From Trichoplusia ni (taxonomy: Eukaryota; Arthropoda; Insecta; Lepidoptera; Noctuidae): a stretch of DNA of 64,000 bases. The notes beneath the pieces were generated by a model. That model was not told the DNA's origin. It worked only from the letters and a program-made list of their open reading frames with translations, and searched no databases. Each line of letters begins with the position of its first letter. Position 1 is the first letter of the stretch. The stretch spans positions 5,332,001-5,396,000 of the forward strand of contig NC_039481.1 in the NCBI RefSeq assembly GCF_003590095.1. The letters run 5' to 3'. Positions 11,826-26,164 of this stretch are shown here, piece after piece. A program made the position numbers and the translations under genes.

Positions 11826-14800
11826 TTAGGACTGGTTGTTTTCATCAGCGTCAACGTATTTTATGTGTTGTGCGTGCGCGGATTCCGCGAGGTCGCGCAA
11901 ACTCTGCTCAGCTGCTGGTCCCAGCTGCTGCACCATGCGCGTGAAGTGCCCATCAGGCTGTTGCAGTAGCTCGTGTGGGTGCCCAGCCTCCACTATTTCA
12001 CCCGCCTCCATCACCTGAAACAAAAATAGCGATAATTATTTTTAGATCTAGATTAGGAAATATACATTCGGATCGATCTATCTGAAGGGATCAAGTAAGT
12101 ATACTCACAACAACGCGGTCCGAGTCGGCAACAGTGTGCAAACGATGGGCCACCGTTAACACAGTGCAATCCGCGAAATGTGTGCGAATTGATTTTTGAA
12201 TTAAAGCATCCGTGCTGTGGAAGAAAATAAAAACATTTTATAACATTTTTGAACTCATATTCCTCCTGTCTTAGACACAAAAAATAGTATTTCTCTCACT
12301 TCGGGTCAACGTTAGCTGTAGCTTCGTCGAGAACCAGCAACTTGTTACGGCCGAGAGCAGCTCGTGCCAAGCACAGCAATTGCCGCTGGCCCGCACTAAA
12401 GTTCGATCCTCCAGATTGTACCGCCGACGACAAAGACGTGACGCTGCGTTTCAACTCCACCTGAAATAAAGATATTTAATTTAATCTATAAGCTAATTAA
12501 CAAATAAGGAGAAGATAATTTAGGTATTGATTTTAGGTAAATTATGACCGTATAGGTAATGTCTATTACCTGTTCCAATGCTTGCCAAATTTCAGCATCA
12601 GTGTATTTGTCAAATGGATCCATGTTATATCGCAAACTGGCTGAAAACAGCACTGGTTCTTGGGGAATGATAGAGATTTTAGCCCTCAGCTCCTTGAGCG
12701 CAATGTCCTTTGAATCGACGTCATCGATGAAGACGTTACCCTCAATGGGTGCCAGTCGGAATAAAGCCGATATCAATGAAGATTTACCAGCTCCAGTGCG
12801 ACCGACTACTCCAACCTAAAAATAATAAAACAAAGTTAGTAACGGTACTTATTCCAATTTCTTTTTTTATATGTAACGTATCGTATGTCATATCGTATTC
12901 CTCAAACAAAATACCTACTTTCCATCCGCTTTCGATGACAATGTTGAGTTTTTTGAGGACGGGATCAGCATCTTTGTCATAGCGCAGAGTAAGGTCCTTG
13001 AAAACAAGACGCGCTCGTTTAGGCCAGCCAGCCGGTGGCGGCGGCCCGGAGTTGTCTTCTCGCGGCAGTGACGTAAACTGTACCACACGCTCCACACTTG
13101 TCATCTGAGATATAACCTCCGTAACTTGTTTCACACCGTACTGCACCATATTCACCAGAATCAAACCCTGACTGATAGCTAGCCCAACGTTACCAGCTTT
13201 TGTTGTACCTGTTAGGTGAGAAGTTAAGTTAGTTAGTTAAATCTTATTTAGATTTTAGAGTTAGCCTTTATTAAAAATCATGAGTACGTTTTCATATGTT
13301 CGATTTGAACAAGAACACTTACCATCATCTAAAAGTAAGAAAGTGTAGGCCACGATCACAACATAGCTGGCACAAATAAGACTCAACCAAATGGAGAATG
13401 CTGTGTTTGTGAGAAGAGTTAAGTACCTGGAACAAACAGTTAATTATGAGTAAACGTCTAATAAATTACCAAGTAAATACACACAACAAAATATTTTCAA
13501 TAAGCTGGCAACATTGAAATAAGACTCAGTATTTTTGTCCTCAGGTAATACTCACCTCATTTGTTTAAACGGGAATGTTATCAATATTTTCATTTAATAT
13601 TATAGTACGCTAACTTGTTTTGTGTTTTAAACTTATTGCGTAATATTTATAATTATTTTTTGTTTTGTTGTGGTTTCAAAGTTTCGCGCTTAGTGGGTAC
13701 TTACCAAGCTGCGGTATGTACGTCTTGTTTGTCGTCAAACTGATCGCGCAACATTTTCTCCGCGCCACAAGCTCGTACTGTGCTCAAGCCGGCCATGGTT
13801 GCCGACACGTGAGAGAACACAGGACTGCGAGTCACACCTTCCACCCTGGTATATCAACACAAAATTATTTATCTTGGACAGTATTTTTTTTATTGTAATA
13901 CTTCATTTTACCGAAATAAGTGACAAGTTTTTCTGTTACAAAGAACTGAACTTTATTGTTTTAAAACGAACAACAAATCTCACTGATTGAATTCGTTACC
14001 AAGAAGAACGTTTCGTTTCTTTAGAAAAATTTAGAAGAACCAATACGAATATAAAATAAATTCACCTTTTGATTGCTTGAGCAGTGCTGAGGAAAACAAT
14101 AGTCCAGATGTACATAAGGATAGCGCACACCCCTGTCGTAAGTAGCATGTAAGGGTTGACTATCGCTACCATCACCAGAATACCTAACATCACCATGAAA
14201 ATCTGTGTGGGGAAAAATACAAGCTTTTAAACAAGCGCTAAAATTTACGATATTGTGAGCATATGTTATAGCATTATAAGTGACAGTTAAGTTTAATACA
14301 ATATTTTAACATTCTACATTTCGGCATTTACTAAAATAATGTGCAGTTTACAATCATTAGTACTTAAGCTTCTTCTACTTACTTGTATGCTGTCCAAATA
14401 CATCCTCGGTAAGATCTCGTCGACGACACCCATGTCTTTGGAGAACCTGTTCAGGATTCGTCCCGAGGGGTTGGTGTCAAAGAAACGCATGGTCGCTGCC
14501 AGAATGTTGCTGAACATCTGGTTGTGTAACTTTATGGAGCTGCGCATGCATACCCAAAGGAACAATATCGATCTAGAAAAATATATAGATGTTAGTACAA
14601 ATATATTTCTAAGAAATAGCATAGGTAAACATCTGTTTCATTCGTATTGTTTAAAATTAATTTAACTATTGAATTGTCTAAAATATGTTTTAATTTTGTG
14701 TAATTGCTTAGTTTTCTCGCTCACCTGCCAGTTGTAAGAATAATGCAACCCAAAATAGCAATGCCCCAGATGTAAATATAAAACTCGTGGTTGTATTCCT

Positions 14801-17800
14801 CGTAACCCGTTGTTATGTTTTGCATGGCAAACGCGGTCTTCATCATGGTACCGATAACAGTGAGGTTGGGTGCAATTGTGGAAGTCGGTGTCGTGATGTT
14901 CGTTATAATAGTCGATGCCATTGTAGTAGTTTCATTGCCATCATTTGAGAAATTGCCATTTGCTAAGCTGTTAAGTCTTAAGCTTTCCATTTCATTAATT
15001 TCATGTTTCTTTTCTACATCGTTCATCCTGAAAAGGACAAATATTATAAAGCTCAAGATAATTTAAAACGTAAAACAAGCCAACAAACATATATATTCCA
15101 GCCTTTTTTCGTTATATAAATAGGGTTATCTGACGTAATATTTACCAATGAGTAAGCCACAAATCGCTGATAGATGTGACGACCTGCGCCAAAAGCACGG
15201 AGATTATAGTTGACAGGAGTAGGCCCCAGCCGGCGCCAGCGCGGAAGTATTTGCTGTAAACCGAAGCCGGTACTCGACCTTGTGGGAACAAAAAACACGT
15301 TTACTAAATGTAAAAAAATCTACGACTTCAAGAAGGAGGAGGTTCTCAATTCGTCTGTATTTTGTTATTTTTTTCATGTTTGTGACCTCAGAACATGAAC
15401 ATGAGTTTGTTGATTATTTGTTCAATTAACGCCAAATAGCTGTCATTTGGTCCCATATAAACTTTATCAAGTTTGGCTCAGTAGTTTTTTATTTTAAGTT
15501 GGTTGTACCTATGTTTTTGTTGTTATGACAATATTTATTATCAGAGAGCAAAAAGGTAAATAAATCAATCCATCACGAATTGTATGAATGCGTAGATGGT
15601 TTTTGAAACGATACAAATGTATAACCGGTTGTTATTTAAATATTCTTTTGAAGTAGGTAGAGCTAAATGGCGTATTGATTTTGTTTGAAACGTACATGTG
15701 AGTTATGAGTGCACAGACTTGATTCAAAGTCTATAGGTATCTCTGTTCAATTCATGAGTCGAATGATAAGAACCGTTCTGATTTGAAGTTGACAGTGCTT
15801 GTTCAAGCACATTATGATATTCTTCGCCTTTGACCTTCGTAGTCAATAAAACATATGTATGTCTTTATATGGGCATATGGTTACAACAACTGATTGTTTC
15901 AAGTTGTTTAAGGTTTACAATCATAATTACCTGTTCCTGTTATCTCGGACTGCTCCTCTTGATCTTCCTGTACAACTCCATCTTTTACAGTGCTCGTGGT
16001 ACTTGTATGTGACTGCAATGAACAATTACCATTGTTAACTCGAATATATTACTGACGCAATTCGTTATATCAAAGACATATTTGCAAGTCTTTTGGCAGG
16101 TCACCGAGTTAGGTATCTGCCAAGGATAAATGGCGCTAAGCGCTATTCAGCTAGTTTCTATCGAGGTTAATTTTATTACTTAGCATGTTTAGTCATTAAC
16201 ATGTTGTAATTTCAAAATTTCATGTTTTTTTTACCTTCGTGTTTGTTTTTTTTTTCTATGCTATAGCAAAACAACGTTTGCTGGGTCAACTAGTATCTAT
16301 ATAAAATTATTTTAGACCTTATACCTGAATAGATAAAGTCCTTTGTCGGAGGAACGTCGCTTTCGGGGCTTCTGGCTGTTCTTCTTCTTGAAGAAGTTCC
16401 GCAAATAGTGGTGACCTTGACACATCGTCGAAGCTCCCTTGAGTTTCTATTTCACCCTGTAATTATGAACATTTAAGATCAGAACAATCGACCGGAAGGT
16501 TATCTCATGCTCTCGTGAATCTCGTGACGTGACGAAAAAAATGTATACAGATAAGATAAAACAATCATGTAGAAAAAACAAGTAGTACCACTATGTTAAT
16601 AAGCTAATAAGCATGATTCAGCACAACGGTACAGGAATTCACTGAAGAATATTGCTGACTCTCAGTGACTTTGATTTAATTTGCACTACCTACTGAAATT
16701 TGACATTTAATCATATTTCATTATATTTTTACGGTTAAAAGTAGCTATAGCTTAAGCATTATTTTAACGACGATAGTTAACCATACTTGAAATTATTTTA
16801 AAGAATGCTGGTCGACAGGATGTGCAAGATGTGGAGCCGTTATAACCTCAGTCTATTTATGGAGTTGACATGACCTTGTACGACACAAGTACGCAACAAG
16901 TCATTAAACAACATTATTATGATTAAAATACAGTTTTCTGATGGAACCATAATTCCTGTTATTGTTGTTTTTATAAAAGACACGATTTAAATACGTAATA
17001 CGAGACATTGTTTTGAATGTCGCATTGTTATTTCAAAAATCTTTTGGAATTTTTTTTTTCAATACACGGATTCGCTTCACGAGTTAAAAAAAATCCAGTT
17101 TCATAATTATTTGATTTCTGACGTACCTAGATTCAGTGTGTCAATAACACAATAATGATAGACGCAGAAACGCCCAAATCCAACGTTATTACAAGTGTGA
17201 CAGGCAGAGTTACTTTACAGAAATCAATACCGTAACCATTAGCGCACAAGGTCGTTCGCGTTATTTCGATTCATACGCCTGTATTTAACTACACTAAGCA
17301 GTGAAGATAGCATTGCCGAGCACTACTTACCTACAGTGTTCGCATAAAGTTTGCATAGTCAATTAAAATAGAACATTTATGACAATTGATAATACATAAG
17401 CACCTAACATTATGAACTAACACTTATAAAGATATCAGGAACATCTTAAATAACTATGCTCTTACGTTTGTTTCCGCTTAGTATTGTTGAATGTTTATTC
17501 ATCAGTTGCTGCACGTGTATAATAAAATATTCTATTCGCGGTTATACGTAGGTAGCGTTACCGATAACAGCATGTATAGCCTGCTGCGATTGGAACAAAG
17601 TTCAAGCTCTATAGATACCATATCTAGTCGTTATGGTATGGTATAATAAGGTACCCACATTATGTAAGATGATGACTTTATCAGCTGTCTTGAGGTGGTG
17701 CAGTTGATGTGTGACAAGTATGCGGGTGGAGTTCTTGAGCAAGCCGTTGACGCATTCTGTGACCAAGTGCTTGCCGACGTGCGTGTCGACCGCTGACAGC

Positions 17801-20800
17801 GGGTCGTCCAGCAGGTAGATGTCAGCCTGAACAGAAATAAATTATCTTAGGTATAATTTTACTTACAGTTAAGTATAAATACACGGTTACCTACATAAGG
17901 CAGACATTAATTAAGAGCATTTAGAGCATGCTTGTAATCTGAAAGCAAAACGAGCTTAATCTTTTCGTCGTTATCTTTGAGAATTAAATATTTTATTTTC
18001 AGTAAATATTGATGTTGATTCCTTTTTTTATTTCTGTTATTTTTATTAGAGCAATCCAAAGTACCCAATATGTCTTAGTAATGTTTGTCTAGACTTATAT
18101 GTGCATGCACCTATCTGTAACATACTGTTATCGTTGGATATATCGTATAATTTTATCATAGTTTAAATAACGGTATCAACTTCAGTCGTTGAAATATTCA
18201 TTGTTTATTGTTCCTCCTTTAACCTCTATAGAGAACGAATAAATGTTATTCTTCAAGTCAATTTTAAAGTAAGATAAGGTTGACATTGATTTACAGAGTT
18301 TATAGAGAGGTATCGTTAAAACATCGAGTCATACCTATTGATAGCAATTTCAGGAAGGACTAAATTACTTGGCTTACCTGTCTATAGCAAGCTCTGGCCA
18401 GCCCAATTCGAGCCCGCTGTCCGCCACTGAGACTGATACCGCGCTCACCAACAAGTGTAGAGTCACCAGCCGGTAACTGTTCGAAGTCGCGCACCAAAGC
18501 GCATGCGGTAACAACCTTTACAAAAAACAGTTGTTGGTATTACTTACATTTAGTACCTCTACGAGATTATTAAATAAAAATGTGACAAAAATGAACCTAA
18601 CTAGTTTGTAACTATGTATGTCCGACTTAACACATTCAGAGGAGGTTTGACGTAATGTTTCTTTTCTTCGAAATTTGACGAAAAAAACTACGACTACGAC
18701 GTTATTTTTATTATGCTAATTTCCATGCAAATAATTATAGTATTATGCTTTATTCTTGCGTAAATAGCAGAAATTATATTGTATTAAATAAAGCGAGTAA
18801 TGTTCACATCTTTTGTAGAGTTACGGATTAACAATACATATCAAATAAAAAAATATCTTTACGACTATTATGATGAAAAGTCTATTTACAATAACGCTAT
18901 TAAATCAACGCAGCTTCTACACTTTTTGTACCTAAAAATAGTTGCTTTTGTTTAGCTCACCTTCTTGTACCGAACTCGGTCGTAAGGAAGACCAAACAGG
19001 ATGTTTTGCCGAACGGAGGCCACGAACAGCCAAGGCTCCTGGCTCGCGTAAGAGATACGGCCACCACCCAGGGATAGGGATCCCTGTGACGGTGATAATT
19101 CCCCCAGGATCACTTGCAGTAGAGACGACTATATCAAAAAAAAACATCTATTCAACCTTTTCCATTATTATAATTCGTGTGCATTGTGTAGAGATCCTAC
19201 AATAGAACCCATTATATTGCTTGAAGCAGGAAAATCATGAATTAGTACCTATAGCATTTAATGCAAAGTCATCTTGTATTTTTAGCCCACAAAATTACGT
19301 TTAATTGTAGTATTTATTATGCCATGTTAACAAGATGTGAGCACTATTAGATACCTATTCTGAATTTGCATATTTCGTATTTCACAAGATATATGTGTAA
19401 CACATAATAATGCTTACCTTGCCAGATCCGACTAATCCAGCTATTCCAACGAATTCTCCTGGGAATGCGGTGAGATTGATATCCCTCAATGTATTTACAA
19501 TTGCGTCAGCGTCCCAGCTTGCACTTAAGCCTGTCAAAACTACGCCGGTATGCCTTGGTTTTTCATTGTCAGTGCCATTCACATTGATTGCCTTAGATCC
19601 ATATATATTTGCTTCCTTTTTGCTATCCTTAAGAGACTGCAGTTCGTCTAATAGCAAGAACTCCTAAAAAAACAGATTACGTTAAATTATTAAAATTTTT
19701 AAAGAACTTGATTCATCATTTATTAGTATTTTAGTTTACCTCAAGTCGTCTAATAGAGACTTTAGTTTCAGCCAAGAAAGCTAGCGCCATTGGGAAGAAT
19801 ATGTTGCACGCGAGTTGCAGTAGATTGAAATATTGGACCATCGAGAAAGCGATTTCGGCTCTGATGTCACCACCAATGAGGACAAATGCGACGATAGCGG
19901 AGAACAAGATGAATCTCTCCGTGAACACACTCAGAGCGGTGGAGAAGCCCTTGATCATCGAAGTACTCATAATGAAGCCGACCTCCAATCTAGAAACAAA
20001 TTCTAACATTATTATAGGCTCATATGGATACTTGGTAACTGTAACATGTAAAAGGAATATCTCTTGAAATGATTGGAAGAACACAAAAGTAGATAATTTA
20101 ACGGAAACACTTACTTGCGTAATCTATCGACGAGTTTCTCAAAAGGCGTTTCCCAAGCGTACATTTTGATTACTTGAACACCGTTTACCAATTCACTCAT
20201 AACTTTGACTCTTTCATCTGTACGTTTGGCGATCTTTCCACGCAGTACTCCTTGACGGTTACTTAAATATGCTAAAATGTACATTTTACATTAAATAATA
20301 TATTATTTACTTAAAGGTTAGCTTTTTCATTTCATAAATTAACAAATTTCGTCTCCCCTTTTCTTTACATCGTATGAGCAAATATATTAAATAGCTAAAA
20401 ATCTAGGCGCAAATGCATCTTATTCGTTATCAATCTTAATCACGCAACCCCTTTGTGTTTAGGTACTTACTTATTTAGTAATGATTACACACTGCAATTT
20501 TATCTACGACTATTCCAGTAAGAATGACATCATTGTGATTATTTTTTATTTACCTTGTACGAGTACAGTTTGCACGAAGATTACGAGTAGAGCGGCGAAG
20601 ACGGCCCACCTAATGTGTTGCCACACCAGATATGAGACCACCGGCACCACGATAGGCATCACCCAAAGGTAGTTCAAAAACAGAGCGACGAGATCAAACC
20701 GATTCACATCATTAGACATGAGGTTGATGACCTGTCCCGGCTCAGTTTTATTTAAACCTGTGCGGTCAAGTTTCAAGATCTACAACAGTAAATTTTAAAG

Positions 20801-23800
20801 TTAGAAACTCGAAGAACAACGCTTTATTTTCAACATCGGTGCATAATATATTCAAATTCTTACTTTTCTGTATATCAATGAGCAGCTAGCAATTCTGACT
20901 CTCATTCCCACACGTCCTTGACTTATTTGTGCGTGGTTCAATATCAAAGCCGTCACTATACTCAAAAAGTTCAACAGGAAATTGTAAATATGAGCGTTTC
21001 TATATGCTTCTGGAGTTTTATCTTCAGAAAAGTAGTTAATAAATAATGCTAAGGTAAAGGGGATTAAAGGCCTGAAAAGAAAAAATACATTAGCATTTGT
21101 AATTGGCCATCACAGACTCGTAGTACCTATGAGTCGACTGATAGGCATTATTGAGAGCGTACTTTGACCGATGTCTGTATTGCAGAGACTGCAGTTAGCG
21201 TCCTTTACGTACTTGTAGCTGGTACAAGGTATGGGTATGTAAACAGTTATTACTAAAGAATGCCATTTTATGTGATAATTCACCAACCTTGGACAATTTG
21301 AACGCCGATATTTAAAGAAGGAAAACCATAAAATTACAAGGCATATGTATATCACTTATGTGATAAAACACGTACCTACATATTTAAATTCATTAACAGC
21401 TTTATGCTTTATCAACAAAATTAGTTATAAGGAGTTTAAAAGTCTTTAATAAAATAAATCAGATATTTACCATAAAAAGATAAATAATAATCCAACCAAA
21501 AGTCCACATAGCATGTATTCTACCCAAAATGAGCTTACAATAGCTCGTGATAAGGAAGGTTTAACTCCTTTTCTTTTGGCGGTATCGAGTTCTTTCTCCC
21601 ACGCTTCCTCGAGCCGGTCGCCTAGTCGACCAGACTGGTCTGCGTCCAAGGCCCGCCATAGGTCATTAACAGTAAGGCCTTGTTTGTATCCACGACGGAA
21701 TAGGCTGAAACTGAATCTGTAACAAAAAAGTTAGGGTAAATACTTATTAATATACTAATCTTACGGGAGATGGGAAATTCAGTAAAATTTGAGTATTATC
21801 AAAACATTTTTCGTTCATTCATTAAAATAGAAAATTCTAATATTAGATTAGAATATTCTTTATTGTGCACCATAAAATTATATAACATATTACTCCGAAA
21901 TTCGCTTACTGCTTTACTTATTTTTACTGGAACTCCAGTAAATATTAAAAGCAAACGCAACAGACTGCACGGAGTTTCACAAGGTGACGTATTGGGACCA
22001 CAAGGTTGTTCACCATCGATATTGTAGTAGGTTTACTCTACAAAGGTAAACTTTATACTTAAAATGATATAGTGAGAACTAATTACTTAACGGCTAAATA
22101 TTCGAATGCACATTCATAAAATATAAGTATTCGTTTTGTTAGTCAGAAAGCAGCCTTAGTGACCTGAGATCTTAGTTATGCTCTGCAAATACAAATTAAG
22201 AAGTTTACTCAGCTAATATTTTCTTCTATAGAATTTGTACTCATTCATGATCCCGTTTTATTTGCCGTTCTTGTTTGAGTGCTAGTGACACTTATTTTTA
22301 AGCTTTATTTGAAGATATGTCTACGCAAACATAGATTACAGACATTTTTTACATTAGTCACTGACGTAACTCATCATAAGCATATATACTTCATATGTTT
22401 ATTTACTCAAGGATCAAGGCACGTACATATAGGCGGATTCAATTATACATTAAATTAACCACAATAGAGGTCGAATATTTTCAAGTTCTTTAACCAAACA
22501 CAGCCTTTCCGAGAAACGAGAACTACATCAAAATGACAAATAAGCCGTGTTCACATTTAGTCAATGTTTGTAGCATGTTATGACGCTTTCAATTCGAACA
22601 ACCAAGCCGTGTAATAAACTTCAATTAAAATGGAGTAGAGCAAATAGAGACAAATAACCAGTATCATCTGAAACGAGGTCGTGTTGAATGTTTGAAACCG
22701 ACTAATCTTATTGCTTAAGCCTTATCTCCAGTTAGGAAGACATTTTCTATAGTTATCTTATATATTAACGTAACTTAAAAATCAAGTTCATCTTGTTTTT
22801 TGTAGTTCAAACACTTAAACATCTGTAGCTACCATTAATAGTTAAGTAAACTACTTTTAACTATCTAATTCACCAATTAAGTAAGTTTTGCAACATAAGA
22901 GTTTCATTAAATGTAGAGTTCTTTAAGATCCTACATTTTATGAGTTTTACATAGGTTTCAACTGTTTGTTCCATTTATGAGAGCTATCACGTGTTCCATA
23001 GCATCTACCGATTCATAAAATGTTTACCTAATCTAAGCGAGAACTTATTTTAGGAAAGTTATTTTGATCTTACGAGTTCGCCAGTAGCGTAGAGTTTTAA
23101 CAAGAACCGTAGCAATTTATTCACTAACAATAATAAAAAATATGCAGTGGAGTATTAAAGTAATCATAATAATTTGTGATAACTTTAACACAATTTATAT
23201 TGTTTGCGTGACTTATTTAATGATTTTCGTCACCTTTAATTGTAGCATCTGTACAAACTCATTTATTTACACCATGCAAATTGTAAAGAAGCGAGCATCG
23301 TAACCTGAGTGAGTTCATTAAATTTATTTTATCATCGAGACTGTCTTGTCGGTCGACGAAGTTCGTTATTATATTACCAATTTTGTAAGATTATTTTAAA
23401 TATTTTTGAATTTGTCGTAAATTGGTCAGAAAAAACTAAGTAGTTCGCTTGACAAAGAAATATCCAGTTAAAGAAAACAATTCGGTAATGAATGTTTAAT
23501 TATGGGTATTAACCGACAATTAATGTGACAAATTAAATCGATATGAACTATGTAAATATCCGCCGTTGGCACTCATAACCGTATGCAACATTATAATTGC
23601 TTCAGTGAAGCTATACAAATATTTTTAATTTAAAAATGTGTTAAAAAGATGTCGTATTTTATCAGTGACTTAATAACTGCAACACATTACAAAATTCTAT
23701 TACGTTTCAGGTAAATTGTATCTTTCAGGGGTATTTTGCGATTATAGTGCACCCGTGTTTGAGGACTTTGTTATCAAAACAAGGTGCGAGGAACTTCGAC

Positions 23801-25745
23801 ATCGCATTACGTACGACTACGTAACACACCTTGCCACATAGGTGAAGCAATAAAGTAACATAATAATATTAGTAAACAGTGCCCTCGACGCGTAAATGAG
23901 CAAATAATATTTATAAGTGGTTTTTTCTCTATAGAAATGTCCATAATCAACAAAGAACTAGTCGGAAACCAGTCTATAAAAACAGGTAATTAGCGTTTTT
24001 TCCAAGCTTCAAAACGTTATCTAGCTAGTCAGTATTAGCAGGTGTCTATCTATCTATCCAAAACGTATCCTCTCGTAAACCTGTTCATAAAATAGACATG
24101 TAGCTAGTGTAACAGGTTTGAATCATCAGTGTTTTTAAATCATTTATTCGCAATAACAAAAATTTGCTATTTCTGTTGCTTTACGATACTTTTTTCAGGG
24201 AAAGCCGATTCCCTGCAAAAAAGTATGGAAATTATTATTATAATAAAATTATCAAATGATAAATTAATAGTGTCTCAATTTTTTACGAACTATAAAGTTA
24301 TGTACTGTTCTGCTTAGTTCAAAAATGCATTAAATATTATGTGTGGAGTTTGCTCTACAAAAATACAGGTTTTACGACCATTTAATTATATGCATGTATG
24401 ATAAAGCTGTAATAAGAACCTTTTCTCTTTTCCAACAAATTGTTATCTTTGCACATACATTTTAGAACTTGGGCTATATGACCTCATTTTTTAATTAAGT
24501 ATTTTAATTTATTCAATTAAGAGATTGCTAATGATTAGATGTCGTAATTAAATACATCTTTAGGGACCGAAGTTATTGTAAGCGTTTTTTTAATAAACTT
24601 ATTACTCGTAACTAGACAATTAAGATTAGGCCTTCTACTACGATGAGTAGGAACTGAGTGTTTTCTGGAACAAATCTATATTAGCTAAATAAGTCCATTA
24701 GATCATAACGTTAATTAAAAATTACGTTGCGCCGGTCCAACACAAAAATGCACGATATTTATTATTATTATTCTGCTTCATATAGTCGGCTTTTTGTAAA
24801 TACCACGTGTAAACTGTGAAGCATCTATCTAATCTATTCGCCGTACTTAAAGTACCCAATAAACTTTGCATCAGAATGTGATAAACGTTAAAAATGAGGG
24901 AAAGCAAGACTTATTTAACTCTCAAAGGGACTCTATATTTTTTTGCTGCTCAGTAAAATTAACAGAAAATAACATCGTATTAATGCTTGTGTACATGAAT
25001 GATCATGTTCAACTAAATAGTGACGTTTGCCACAGCACATCAATTGACAATAATTAATCCGACCGAAAAAACAATGGAGCTAGATGATTGACGTTTATTT
25101 ATATCAAGCTTGTAGAGCTGAACAACAAGAATGCTACAGATTAATTCTTATTAATGATCAGTAGAACAATCAATGACAAAACTTCACTCGTGACCAGTCG
25201 CAACTTGCTTGCCGAGCGTAAAAGTAGTAAATCTACAAACGTTAAATATGCTAAACATAAATTATACATTGCTGCGTTGAAATTATGAATAGGTGAAATA
25301 TGGTATACTCCATTCGTCTAGCAGTAATTTTGGGTACTCTACAAGAAGTAAGGTACTTCTAGTAGAGTACCCAAAATTACTGTAACCAAAAAATCAAGTA
25401 CGAAGGTCACGTCCGTCGAAATGTTTTGCTAGGAATATTAATGAACGTGATATACGCTTACACTATTGAAATTTTAAATTTCAATATGCAGCCTTTCTTA
25501 TGTGTTTTATTTTCATATTATTTTACGCAAAACTGATAAATCAACGTTTCCAATCAGAAACTATTGTTATCAATGTAGTTTGAATTTAGCCCTCACAACA
25601 CATTCAACTAGCTAGGATTGGACGATATCGACGTAGAGTTAATAATAAATACTACACGTGGTAATACTTACGTCAAAAATATTTTTGCGAGAAAATTGGA
25701 TTCTTCGTAGGGGTTCTTCTGCTTGAGGCTCACTTTCGATTCCAT
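11826..25745 (-). CDS. ABC transporter subfamily C (MRP4 / lethal(2)03659-like), full transporter
   Basis: This is a plasma-membrane ATP-driven exporter of organic anions and conjugates (family knowledge). The 23 exons give 1364 aa: 25745-25672, 21716-21471, 21071-20864, 20779-20554, 20271-20115, 19989-19740, 19663-19418, 19128-18961, 18515-18378, 17826-17659, 16456-16325, 16012-15931, 15278-15146, 15027-14725, 14572-14383, 14202-14066, 13845-13705, 13426-13323, 13208-12919, 12815-12570, 12460-12300, 12214-12109 and 12014-11826. The architecture is TMD1-NBD1-TMD2-NBD2 with no extra N-terminal TMD0. NBD1 has GLVGSGKSS (about 463-471), LSGGQ (554) and Walker B with Asp-Asp (LLDDPLSAVD), the usual degenerate ABCC site. 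NBD2 has GRTGAGKSS (1136), FSAGQ (1234) and VLDEATANVD, and is catalytically complete. It belongs to the ABCC4-like clade that also contains lepidopteran ABCC2/ABCC3; which paralogue this is cannot be fixed by eye. Confidence 0.95.
24187..24225. repeat. Inverted repeat, 16-bp stem with one bulge
   Basis: The left arm 24187-24202 (TACTTTTTTCAGGGAA) pairs with 24209-24225 except for one extra C; the loop is 6 nt. It lies inside ABCC intron 1. Function unknown. Confidence 0.7.
25322..25382. repeat. Near-perfect hairpin: 29-bp stem, 3-nt loop
   Basis: The arms are 25322-25350 and 25354-25382. They are complementary at 28 of 29 positions around the loop AGG, and the arms begin CAGTAATTTTGGGTACTCTA. 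It sits in ABCC intron 1, 290 bp from exon 1. It may be a minimal MITE, a fold-back relic or a small-RNA hairpin. Confidence 0.85.
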
Positions 25746-25820
25746 TTTCGTTTAATTATTTAATGTGCACTTAAAATTGACAATTATCAGAATGTGATGT
25801 ACTAATTTCGTCACCAAAAC

Positions 25821-25850
25821 ACTGACAGTCTCTACAGTCTATCGTTATAA
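25821..25850 (-). promoter_or_regulatory. Candidate ABCC core promoter (TATA-like plus arthropod initiator)
   Basis: On the minus strand TTATAA (25850-25845) lies about 25 nt upstream of TCAGT (25825-25821), the arthropod initiator consensus. That predicts a 5' UTR of about 78 nt before the ATG at 25745. The spacing is seen; use as a promoter is inferred. Confidence 0.4.
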
Positions 25851-26164
25851 CTGGTAATGTATATGCGTCCTCTATACTATGTTATCCCAAGTAGATGGTA
25901 AAATGTATATCGCGTGTCGCTTCGATACTCATGAAATTCCCAATACAGTAAGCATTGGTTTTCAAAACAGATTGCATAATATACAGAAGGATTTGCGCAG
26001 AGTTCGACCGGTTCACTGATCACTAGTTACCGTTTTGTTAAGCGGCTTCGTGAAAATGAATATGAAATTATTTATTTATGTATTTATATACTAGAATATG
26101 AACTAGGAAAATATAAAATCCGTTTTTAAGTATCACAGTTAAGTAGACAGGTAGTTGGTAAGCT

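Larger units (their letters stand above)
21717..25671 (-). other. Intron 1 of the ABCC gene (about 4 kb)
   Basis: This is by far the longest intron of the gene, between the 74-nt first coding exon and the second. It is AT-rich and has no supportable nested gene. It contains two hairpins (24187-24225 and 25322-25382). CACGTG E-boxes occur near 22989, 24805 and 25655. Confidence 0.6.

Noticed and set aside
19410..20067. Plus-strand ORFs within the ABCC gene
   Set aside because: They are antisense to exons encoding NBD1 and TM segments; they break at the introns.
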